A stretch of 56,970 bases of DNA from Gammaproteobacteria bacterium (GTDB lineage Bacteria > Pseudomonadota > Gammaproteobacteria > Pseudomonadales > Azotimanducaceae). This document shows, one piece after another, positions 16,658 through 23,823 of the stretch. The notes under the pieces are model-generated. The model searched no databases. It saw nothing but the letters and a program-made list of their open reading frames with translations, and was not told the origin of the DNA. The position numbers were made by a program, and so were the translations under genes. Location of the stretch: NCBI GenBank assembly GCA_002725995.1, contig PBRQ01000026.1, forward strand, positions 1 through 56,970, given 5' to 3'. How positions within the stretch are numbered: position 1 is the stretch's first letter; each line of letters opens with the position of its first letter.

Positions 16658-19582
16658 ATGAGCGAAGAGACCAGCAAATCCGATGTCAAAATATACAGCC
16701 GTTTGCTGTCCTATGTTGTTCCTTACTGGGCTGCATTTCTGCTCAGCATTTTTGGATTTCTTATCTTTTCGTTATCAAATGTCAGCTTTCTGCAGCTAGT
16801 CAGCTACATTGTTGATTCGATTAAGAGCCCAGACCCGCTGTCGCAGTCAAGTTACAGCGTCTACCTGCGGGATATTTTTGGTGAGAGTGAATCACTCAAC
16901 AGGACGCTTATTCCCGTCGCTATTGTTCTGATTGTTTTCTTTAGGGGGCTCGGGACTTTTATTGGCAATTACTTCATCAGTTATGTTTCAACTAATCTGA
17001 TACACAACTTGCGAACTGAGTTGTTCGGCCAGTTGCAGAAGTTACCCAGTAGGTTCTACGATAAGAATGCGATGGGGCATCTCGTAGCAAAAGTGACCTT
17101 CCACGTTACACAGGTAACGGGTGCTGCAACGGATGCTGTGCGAGTTATCATCAGGGAAGGGTTTACTGTAATTGGATACCTCGGGTTTCTTCTTTACCTA
17201 AACTGGAAGCTAACGCTGATATTTTTTGCGGTCGCTCCATTTATTGCTTTGCTGGTGCGTTTCGCAGGGAAGAGGTTCCGTCGAATCAGCGAGCGCATTC
17301 AGCAGTCAATGGGTGACGTGACTCACGTTGCATCAGAAGCCGTGCAGGGATACCGAGTTGTTCGTACCTTCGGAGGTTCTGAGTATGAGCAACAGCGCTT
17401 CAACAAGGTCAGTCATTATAATCGCCGCCAATCAATGAAGATGGTTATTACCTCATCCATTGCCACACCTGTTATTCAACTACTTGTAGCAACGGCATTG
17501 GCTGGTCTGGTGTGGCTGGTACTGGATCCGGTCCTGCTTGCCGCGATGACTGCTGGAAGTGTAGTAGCCTTTATTACCACCGGTGGGTTATTAGCAAAAC
17601 CTATACGCCAGTTGTCCGAGGTCAATGCCACAGTACAGAAAGGTCTTGCCGCCGCTGAAGACATTTTTGGCCTATTCGATCAGGAAGTTGAAAAGGATGA
17701 CGGGCAGGTAGAACTGAGCGATGTCCGGGGGCAGGTGGAGTTTAAGAACGTTTCATTTTCCTATGGTGAAGATTTGCCATCGGTCCTTGTCGACGTCAGT
17801 TTCTCGGCAACGCCAGGAAAGACTATTGCCCTTGTAGGCAGGTCAGGCAGTGGTAAAAGTACGCTTGCAAGCCTGATACCTGCCTTTTATGCACCGACAA
17901 AGGGCAGCATCTTGATTGATGACGTGCCTATCGAGTCGTTTGCGCTGGCAAATCTGCGTCATCACATCGCTATAGTTACGCAACACGTAACCTTGTTCAA
18001 TGACACTATCCGCAGGAATATAGCTTATGGCGCACTACAGGACTCCAGCGAAGATGAAATAATTGATGCGGCGAAAAAGGCATTCGTCTGGGACTTTATT
18101 TGTGAGTTGAGTGATGGCCTTGATACTGTGGTTGGAGACAACGGTGTTTTGTTGTCGGGTGGTCAAAGACAGCGCCTGGCAATAGCAAGAGCTTTTCTTA
18201 AGGATGCACCCATACTAATACTGGATGAGGCTACATCAGCGCTCGACTCTGAATCTGAGCGTTACATTCAGGCGGCTCTGGAAAAAGTAATTAAGGGTCG
18301 AACCACATTTATTATTGCTCATAGACTGACAACGATCGAGAAGGCAGATCGAATACTGGTCATAGACGGTGGCCACATCGTTGAGCAGGGTACCCACGAG
18401 CAGTTATTGTCTAACAAGAGTTTTTACTCTGGTTTTTATAATAGGGATGAGCAGGAAAAGCTGGAACATGAAACCAACATGCATCAGGTGAAGTCGACCC
18501 TGATTCAAACCCCGCATTTTCCCAATAGGGGGCGCTGGTTTCTGGAAAATACCAACCCGCTGCTAAAGGCCTGGTACTCGGGTTCAACCTGGGTAAAGAT
18601 TCTGGCCCCACTCGGTTACCTTTATGAGCAACTTGGAAAGATACGACGCTATCGAATTGGCTCTAAGGCATGGAAGGCACCAGTACCGGTCATCGTCGTT
18701 GGGAACCTAAACGTTGGCGGAACGGGCAAGACACCAGTTGTCATCTGGCTGGCACAGCAGTTTGTTGAGCAGGGGCTGAACCCAGGCATAGTATCGCGTG
18801 GTTACGGCGGTTCAAGCCAAAAATACCCGCTTATGGTGGATAGCCAGACGGACCCGGGCAATGCCGGCGATGAAGCCGTAATGACCGCACGTAGAACAGG
18901 TTGTCCTGTTGTCGTTGACCCTGACAGGGTAAGTGCCGTTAAACGCTTATTGCAAGAAACAGGCTGTGATCTGGTTATAAGTGATGATGGTCTGCAACAC
19001 TACTACCTTGAGCGTGATGTTGAGATCGTAGTCGTCGATGCAGAAAAAGGGCTGGGGAATAAGTTGTGCATGCCTGCAGGCCCCCTGCGTGAATCACCAG
19101 CTAGGTTAAAGGAAGTTGACTTTGTAATAGTCAATGGCGTCGGAAACGTAACCTTGCCGGTACCCTCCCAACATATGGAGTTGACGCCGGCTGCGATCAC
19201 CAACCTGGTTACCAACCAATCTCTGCCAGTCAGTGGCGATAGTCCTGGCCCTGTTGTGCATGCGGTCGCTGGAATCGGAAGTCCGTCACGTTTTTTTGGA
19301 ACCTTGCGCAACCTCGGCTATAAGGTCCTTGAGCACCCATTTTCAGATCACCATATCTATGAATTGTCAGAAATTGTTTTTGAGGATTCGCTTCCTGTAA
19401 TCATGACTGAGAAAGATGCTGTAAAATGCAGGCTGTTGAACCTCGATTTAATTCATGAGGATTTCTGGTATCTGGAAGTTAACGCGGAACTGCCGCCTGT
19501 ATTTGTGACTTCAGTGCTTAGTAAGGCAGGTTTGAATACCATGCCACTTCATGTAATACCCAACGAATCAGTAAAGGTGTAA
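16658..19582 (+). CDS. msbA-lpxK: Fusion of lipid A flippase MsbA and tetraacyldisaccharide 4'-kinase LpxK
   Basis: One uninterrupted frame of 974 residues covers two lipid A enzymes. Residues 1 to about 600 are MsbA: six membrane helices, then an ABC ATPase with Walker A GRSGSGKST (about 394), signature LSGGQRQR near 499, Walker B ILILDEATSALD and a switch His in IIAHRLTTIE. MsbA flips core-lipid A across the inner membrane. Residues about 625 to 974 are LpxK, which phosphorylates the 4' position of the lipid A disaccharide: NPLLKAWY, then P-loop VVGNLNVGGTGKTP (about 679-692), SRGYGG, GDEAVM, SDDGLQHY and the late MTEKDAVKC motif. About 25 residues without homology join them. An internal ATG at 18479 could allow separate LpxK translation, but no stop intervenes. 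Elsewhere msbA and lpxK are adjacent genes; a fusion would put kinase and flippase in one protein. Confidence 0.93.
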   Translation: MSEETSKSDVKIYSRLLSYVVPYWAAFLLSIFGFLIFSLSNVSFLQLVSYIVDSIKSPDPLSQSSYSVYLRDIFGESESLNRTLIPVAIVLIVFFRGLGTFIGNYFISYVSTNLIHNLRTELFGQLQKLPSRFYDKNAMGHLVAKVTFHVTQVTGAATDAVRVIIREGFTVIGYLGFLLYLNWKLTLIFFAVAPFIALLVRFAGKRFRRISERIQQSMGDVTHVASEAVQGYRVVRTFGGSEYEQQRFNKVSHYNRRQSMKMVITSSIATPVIQLLVATALAGLVWLVLDPVLLAAMTAGSVVAFITTGGLLAKPIRQLSEVNATVQKGLAAAEDIFGLFDQEVEKDDGQVELSDVRGQVEFKNVSFSYGEDLPSVLVDVSFSATPGKTIALVGRSGSGKSTLASLIPAFYAPTKGSILIDDVPIESFALANLRHHIAIVTQHVTLFNDTIRRNIAYGALQDSSEDEIIDAAKKAFVWDFICELSDGLDTVVGDNGVLLSGGQRQRLAIARAFLKDAPILILDEATSALDSESERYIQAALEKVIKGRTTFIIAHRLTTIEKADRILVIDGGHIVEQGTHEQLLSNKSFYSGFYNRDEQEKLEHETNMHQVKSTLIQTPHFPNRGRWFLENTNPLLKAWYSGSTWVKILAPLGYLYEQLGKIRRYRIGSKAWKAPVPVIVVGNLNVGGTGKTPVVIWLAQQFVEQGLNPGIVSRGYGGSSQKYPLMVDSQTDPGNAGDEAVMTARRTGCPVVVDPDRVSAVKRLLQETGCDLVISDDGLQHYYLERDVEIVVVDAEKGLGNKLCMPAGPLRESPARLKEVDFVIVNGVGNVTLPVPSQHMELTPAAITNLVTNQSLPVSGDSPGPVVHAVAGIGSPSRFFGTLRNLGYKVLEHPFSDHHIYELSEIVFEDSLPVIMTEKDAVKCRLLNLDLIHEDFWYLEVNAELPPVFVTSVLSKAGLNTMPLHVIPNESVKV

Positions 19583-19585
19583 TTA

Positions 19586-19768
19586 ATGGCTATCGACAAA
19601 AAATTACTGAGCATTCTTGTTTGCCCATTGTGTAGAGGAAGGCTTGACTATGACGGGGAGGCAGATGAGCTTATCTGCCGTGCGGATGGGCTTGCTTATC
19701 CGGTTCGAGATGATATCCCGGTAATGCTCAAGTCTGAAGCCCGGTCATTGAGTAGCGAGGAGAAGTAG
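19586..19768 (+). CDS. ycaR: Trm112-like zinc-ribbon protein YcaR
   Basis: A 60-residue Trm112/YcaR protein found between lpxK and kdsB in most gammaproteobacteria. The motif [16 protein letters not shown] (about 7-22) carries the first Cys pair. The second pair is partly retained ([21 protein letters not shown]), with one Cys and an Asp/Ala where eukaryotic Trm112 has zinc ligands, as is common in YcaR. It begins three bases after the fusion gene's stop. Its biochemical role in bacteria is unclear; eukaryotic homologues activate methyltransferases. Confidence 0.9.
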   Translation: MAIDKKLLSILVCPLCRGRLDYDGEADELICRADGLAYPVRDDIPVMLKSEARSLSSEEK

Positions 19769-19800
19769 GTCAGCCTGCCGGCTGATTCCGGGGACACATA

Positions 19801-20571
19801 GTGAATTTCTCTGTAATTATCCCAGCCCGATATCAATCGCAGCGATTGCCCGGTAAGCCCCTGATCGATCTCAGGGGTAAACCAATGGTGCAACGCGTCT
19901 ATGAGCAGGCGGCTCTGAGTGACGCCACGCGGGTGATCGTGGCGACTGACGATGAGAGAATCCAGTCTGCTGTAAAGAGCTTTGGTGGTGAAGCCTGCAT
20001 GACCCGGGAAGATCACAAGTCGGGAACTGATCGCCTGCAGGAGGTTTGCATTTTGGAGAAATTTGCTGAGGATCATGTTGTTGTCAATGTGCAAGGAGAT
20101 GAGCCTCTGATGCCACCTTCAGTGATTAACCAGGTCGCCAACAACCTGGTGCAGTCAGGGTCGGAAATGGCAACCCTGTCTGAAGACATAGACCATATTG
20201 ATGACCTACTGGATCCAAATATTGTAAAGGTGACGACTAATTCAAATTCGATGGCCCTGTATTTCAGCAGGGCTCCTATCCCATGGGCCAGAGATGAGTT
20301 TTCTCGCGAAAATGAGATTCTTCCGCTGGGCGTTAGGTACCAGCGTCACCTTGGCATTTATGCCTACAGAGTCTCGCTACTAAACAGATACGTTGGTTGG
20401 GATCAGGCGATACTGGAACAGGTAGAGAAGCTGGAACAACTGCGTGTCTTGTGGCATGGAGTTCAGATCCACGTAGACCGGGCGGTTGAAAGTATTCCTC
20501 CTGGTATAGATACTCAAAAAGACCTGAGGCGGACGCTCGCCCTGCTAGAAGAGCAGGCAAAGATAGACTGA
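19801..20571 (+). CDS. kdsB: 3-deoxy-D-manno-octulosonate cytidylyltransferase
   Basis: KdsB activates Kdo with CTP to CMP-Kdo for LPS inner-core synthesis in the cytoplasm. The 256-residue protein begins with VIIPARYQSQRLPGKPL, the nucleotide-binding loop, then ATDDERI, VNVQGDEPLMPP (metal and CTP contacts, about 97-108), YFSRAPIPWARD, and RHLGIYAYR near 180. Translation starts at GTG 19801, 32 bases after ycaR. Its presence with lpxK confirms that the organism makes Kdo-containing LPS. It probably ends the exbB operon, because an 85-base gap with a GTCCAG/CTGGAC palindrome (20582-20595) follows. Confidence 0.96.
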   Translation: MNFSVIIPARYQSQRLPGKPLIDLRGKPMVQRVYEQAALSDATRVIVATDDERIQSAVKSFGGEACMTREDHKSGTDRLQEVCILEKFAEDHVVVNVQGDEPLMPPSVINQVANNLVQSGSEMATLSEDIDHIDDLLDPNIVKVTTNSNSMALYFSRAPIPWARDEFSRENEILPLGVRYQRHLGIYAYRVSLLNRYVGWDQAILEQVEKLEQLRVLWHGVQIHVDRAVESIPPGIDTQKDLRRTLALLEEQAKID

Positions 20572-20656
20572 CCTACTTGATGTCCAGGTCTGGACAAGAA
20601 ATTGTTCCGTTGTTGAGCCGATTAGTTTTGTGTCCTGATAGTGATGAGGAAGTACC

Positions 20657-22087
20657 ATGGATAGTTATGTGTTGGTTGTAAAAGAGGACTGTGCGACCTG
20701 CCGGCTCCTAGTTCCGGTTATAAGTCAGCTGTCCAGCCTTCTTGATCTCAAGATAGTTTGTCAGGATGACCCGGCTTTTCCCTTGGGAGAAGAGGTGGTC
20801 GATGATACGGAACTGAAAGAATCCTGGACGCTTAACATAGAAACGGTCCCGACTATTATCAGATACGAAAATCAATCAGAAACAGGCCGTATCTTCGGCT
20901 GGGACAGGGGGGCTTGGCAGGCTTTGACCGGTGTTTCCCTGGAGACAGACTTTCCTGATTTCAGGCCAGGGTGCGGATCGAAGACCACGGACCCTGGGAT
21001 GCCAGAGAAGCTTTCCGTAAAGTTTGATAACGGTAAATTGCATTCGCGGCGGGTGACAACAGCCACGGAAGAAGACGATATGGAGGCATGCTTTGATCGG
21101 GGCTGGTCAGACGGTTTGCCCCTGGTACCACCGACTGAGTTGAGGGTGATGAGAATGCTGTCCGGCACGAACCGTGACCCACGAGAAGTAATAGGTGCCG
21201 TGCCACCGGACTATGGGGAATGCACGGTTGAGAAGGTTACCGTTAACGCTGTCATGGCGGGGTGTAAACCCGAATATCTACCTGTAGTTATAAGCAGTGT
21301 TGAAGCAGCCTTGCAGGATGAGTTCTGTATGCACGGACTACTGGCAACCACATACTTTTCGGGCCCAATGATCCTGGTTAATGGCCCAATTTCACGAGCA
21401 ATTGGGATGAATTCAAAGGGGAATGCATTGGGGCAGGGAAACCGTGCCAATGCGACGATAGGGCGAGCGCTCCAGTTGGTTATTCGCAATGTTGGTGGAG
21501 GGAAACCCGGTGGTGTTGACCGGGCTGTATTTGGTAATCCAGGGAAATATTCTTATTGTTTTGCTGAGGATGAAACGAATTCTTGCTGGGAGTCACTAGC
21601 CGTTGAAAAGGGCTTCAACTCTGATCAGTCCACGGTCACGCTGTTTGCGGCGGATGGCATGCAGGGGATAGTAGATCAGAAATCCCGTGAGCCCGATTCC
21701 CTTGCACGGAGTTTTGCTGCCGGGTTGAGGGTAGCTTCTCATCCAAAGATGATTCAGGCGGCGGATGCATTTTTAGTGGTTTCACCAGAGCATGAGCGTG
21801 TTTTCAGGGACGCTGGGTGGTCAAAGCAGCAGCTGAAGGACAGGCTGGGTGAACTTCTGATGATACCGGGCACGGAACTCATCGCTGGAGCCGGTGGCAT
21901 AGCAGAGGGGATTCCAGATAAGTTCGCTGATTCAACAATGCCGAAATTTCGTGAGGGTGGGTTAAATATTGTCAGGGCTGGCGGAAGCGCGGGGTTATTT
22001 TCTGCCATAATTGCAGGCTGGGGAGCGAGCGGCAAAATGGGTAGTGTGCCGGTTACCCGCGAAATTTTAGTATTATCCCAGGTTTAG
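20657..22087 (+). CDS. Thioredoxin-like protein with large C-terminal domain, partner of the UGSC selenoprotein
   Basis: This 476-residue cytosolic protein has two parts. Residues 1 to about 95 look like a thioredoxin fold: the redox pair CATC at residues 12-15 after a first strand (YVLVVKEDC) and a probable cis-proline segment ETVPTIIRY near 73. The remainder is a large conserved domain of unknown function seen in uncharacterised bacterial proteins, with DGLPLVPPTELRVMRML near 156-172, VTVNAVMAGCKPEYLPVV near 197-214, and a glycine-rich AGAGGIAEGIPDKF near the end. Several cysteines are scattered in it (PGCGS, MAGCKPE, EFCMHG, CFAEDETNSC). It starts at ATG 20657 behind GAGGAAG. The selenoprotein gene begins 32 bases after its stop. 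The pair suggests a redox enzyme whose two components exchange electrons or thiols. The substrate is unknown. Confidence 0.72.
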   Translation: MDSYVLVVKEDCATCRLLVPVISQLSSLLDLKIVCQDDPAFPLGEEVVDDTELKESWTLNIETVPTIIRYENQSETGRIFGWDRGAWQALTGVSLETDFPDFRPGCGSKTTDPGMPEKLSVKFDNGKLHSRRVTTATEEDDMEACFDRGWSDGLPLVPPTELRVMRMLSGTNRDPREVIGAVPPDYGECTVEKVTVNAVMAGCKPEYLPVVISSVEAALQDEFCMHGLLATTYFSGPMILVNGPISRAIGMNSKGNALGQGNRANATIGRALQLVIRNVGGGKPGGVDRAVFGNPGKYSYCFAEDETNSCWESLAVEKGFNSDQSTVTLFAADGMQGIVDQKSREPDSLARSFAAGLRVASHPKMIQAADAFLVVSPEHERVFRDAGWSKQQLKDRLGELLMIPGTELIAGAGGIAEGIPDKFADSTMPKFREGGLNIVRAGGSAGLFSAIIAGWGASGKMGSVPVTREILVLSQV

Positions 22088-22119
22088 CTGATGGATGTCT
22101 TAGTCAATTGGAGAAAACT

Positions 22120-22641
22120 ATGAGTACTGTACTAATGGATCCGACTTCGGAGTTATCTTCTGAGCACCGGGAACCTTTGCCTCGACCGACCTCGCTGGAG
22201 GGTCTCACGGTAGGCTTGCTGGATATTTCTAAAGCGCGTGGTGATGTCTTTATTGACCGTATTGAGGATCTTATGGTGCAGCGAGGGATTAGTACCCGCC
22301 GATACAAGAAGCCCACCTTCACACGTATCGCACCGATTGAGCTTACTCAGCAGATTGCGACAGAATGTGATGTGGTTATTGAGTCACTGGCGGACTGAGG
22401 TTCCTGTACGTCGTGCAGTTTGCATGACATTCTGGATCTTGACAGAAGAGGCGTTCCCGGTGGTTTTATAGCATCGGAGGAATTTCAAGAGGCTGCTAAT
22501 GCCCAGGCTAAATCGCTTGGGTTTGATCCTCACAGGGTGTTTACACCGCACCCTATCCAGGACCGGACAGATGAGGAAATGCAGCAGATGGCTGAAGAAG
22601 CATTTGAAGCTGTACTCGCACTGATACTAGAACCAACCTAG
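22120..22641 (+). CDS. UGSC-family selenoprotein with in-frame UGA (Sec93)
   Basis: The frame runs 92 codons from ATG 22120 (ribosome site GGAGA), meets TGA at 22396-22398, and continues in the same frame for 80 more codons to TAG. Read through, the product is 173 residues with U-G-S-C-T-S-C-S at 93-100. The UGSC family is named for exactly this Sec/Cys-Gly-Ser-Cys motif, and many members carry Cys instead of Sec. The parts on both sides of TGA are plainly coding: VGLLDISKARGDVFIDRIED before it, and LDRRGVPGGFIASEEFQEAA after it. A hairpin with the geometry of a bacterial SECIS follows the codon. The reaction is not known; a redox role with the thioredoxin-like partner is inferred. The alternative, a pseudogene, is unlikely because the stop falls exactly on the motif's Sec position. 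Confidence 0.88.
22396..22428 (+). promoter_or_regulatory. Selenocysteine UGA codon and SECIS-like hairpin
   Basis: The UGA is 22396-22398. Downstream, GTCGTGCA (22410-22417) pairs with TGCATGAC (22421-22428) around a three-base loop GTT, giving eight pairs with one G-U. The apical loop begins 19 bases after the UGA and its first base is G, which fits the published rules for bacterial SECIS elements read by SelB. An alternative hairpin, CTGTAC/GTGCAG (22404-22409 and 22413-22418), competes with it but sits closer to the UGA than usual. Confidence 0.72.
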
Positions 22642-22755
22642 ACCAGATCAAGCTAGGCTTTTTTCGCTTGGTTCCATCTCTGCCAGGGGTTCCTCGGCCG
22701 AATAAACATAAAGCCCGGTTGCATGCGGTCGGTGAATACGTGACCGGGTAGCAGG

Positions 22756-22761
22756 TATAAT
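22756..22761 (+). promoter_or_regulatory. Possible -10 element for murB
   Basis: A perfect TATAAT lies 14 bases before the TTG start of murB. No good -35 hexamer is found 16-18 bases upstream (GTGAAT at best). If used, transcription would start only about seven bases before the proposed start codon. Confidence 0.35.
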
Positions 22762-22774
22762 CCCGTTAAATGCC

Positions 22775-23791
22775 TTGGATGTCATCAATTTGCTGTTCCA
22801 CGAAAATTTCAACCTGTCCAGACACAATACGCTGGGTCTAGATATTCGGGCGCGATACTTTTGTGACGCTGGGAATCAGCAGGACTTATCTGAAGCACTT
22901 GCATTTGCACGGGACAGGGAGCTGGAAATACTTGTCCTTGGGGGCGGCAGTAATGTTGTGTTCTCAGGGGATTTTGAAGGTTTGGTCCTGTGTGTCAACT
23001 TTCAAGGCGTGCAGTTTGATGACCAAAAAGTCCTCGTTGGTGCCGGAGTAAACTGGCACTGGCTGGTACGGCACAGCCTTCAAAAGGAATTGTACGGCCT
23101 TGAAAACCTTTCCCTCATTCCTGGCCTTGCGGGTGCATCGCCCGTTCAAAATATTGGTGCCTATGGCCAGGAACTGGATCGGGTATTCGTTGCCCTGGCT
23201 GCAACTGACCTTCATACGGGTGAAGAACTGACGTTCACCAAAAGTGACTGTCGATTCGGCTATCGACACAGCATTTTCAAAGATGAGCTCAAAGGTCAGG
23301 TAGCCATAACCCAAATCACCCTGCAGTTATCAACGGAATACACTCCAATACTGGAATATGGGGAACTGGTTAGCGAACTTGAACGTCGAGAGATAGAAAT
23401 ACCCAAAGCAGTGGACACCAGTGATGCGGTCATAGCTATCAGAAAGCGCAAACTTCCTGACCCTGATGTAGTGGGCAATGTTGGCAGCTTTTATAAGAAC
23501 CCTGAACTATCGTCGCAAACCTTAACTAGCCTAAGGCAGCGTTGTCCGAATGTACCGTCACGCAAAACGGAAAAGGGGCTTCACAAGGTTCCAGCAGCCT
23601 GGCTGATTGAGCAGGCTGGACTGAAAGGCGAGGCGGTTGGTGGTGCCCTAGTTTCTACGCAGCACGCGCTAGTCCTAGTCAACCAGGGAAACGCCAGCAG
23701 CCAGGATGTCATGGCCTTAGCCACCAGGATTGAACATCAGGTTCAAAGCAAGTTCGATATTCTGCTTGAGGTGGAGCCCGTTCTATACTGA
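22775..23791 (+). CDS. murB: UDP-N-acetylenolpyruvoylglucosamine reductase
   Basis: MurB reduces the enolpyruvyl group to UDP-N-acetylmuramic acid with NADPH and FAD, in peptidoglycan precursor synthesis. This 338-residue protein is the type I (E. coli-like) form: NTLGLDIRA, LGGGSNVVFS (FAD diphosphate loop, about 56-65), ENLSLIPGLAGASPVQNIGAYGQE (active-site region), CRFGYRHSIFK near 157, LPDPDVVGNVGSFYKNP near 227 with the catalytic Ser, and AAWLIEQAGLKG. The start is taken as TTG 22775; a second TTG at 22787 is possible. It is convergent with rne, 32 bases apart, as in many gammaproteobacteria. A protein-tyrosine phosphatase often lies upstream of murB; here the selenoprotein pair occupies that place. 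Confidence 0.95.
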   Translation: MDVINLLFHENFNLSRHNTLGLDIRARYFCDAGNQQDLSEALAFARDRELEILVLGGGSNVVFSGDFEGLVLCVNFQGVQFDDQKVLVGAGVNWHWLVRHSLQKELYGLENLSLIPGLAGASPVQNIGAYGQELDRVFVALAATDLHTGEELTFTKSDCRFGYRHSIFKDELKGQVAITQITLQLSTEYTPILEYGELVSELERREIEIPKAVDTSDAVIAIRKRKLPDPDVVGNVGSFYKNPELSSQTLTSLRQRCPNVPSRKTEKGLHKVPAAWLIEQAGLKGEAVGGALVSTQHALVLVNQGNASSQDVMALATRIEHQVQSKFDILLEVEPVLY

Positions 23792-23823
23792 CAAGGCAGA
23801 GGAGGCGAATGCGGAGTTGCCTG

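Noticed and set aside
22108..22398. Reading the UGSC gene as a truncated 90-residue protein or a pseudogene
   Set aside because: The frame continues intact after UGA, the UGA falls on the family's Sec/Cys position, and a SECIS-like hairpin follows.
22420..22641. Separate small gene made from the part after the UGA
   Set aside because: It lacks its own ribosome site and is the second half of the UGSC protein in the same frame.
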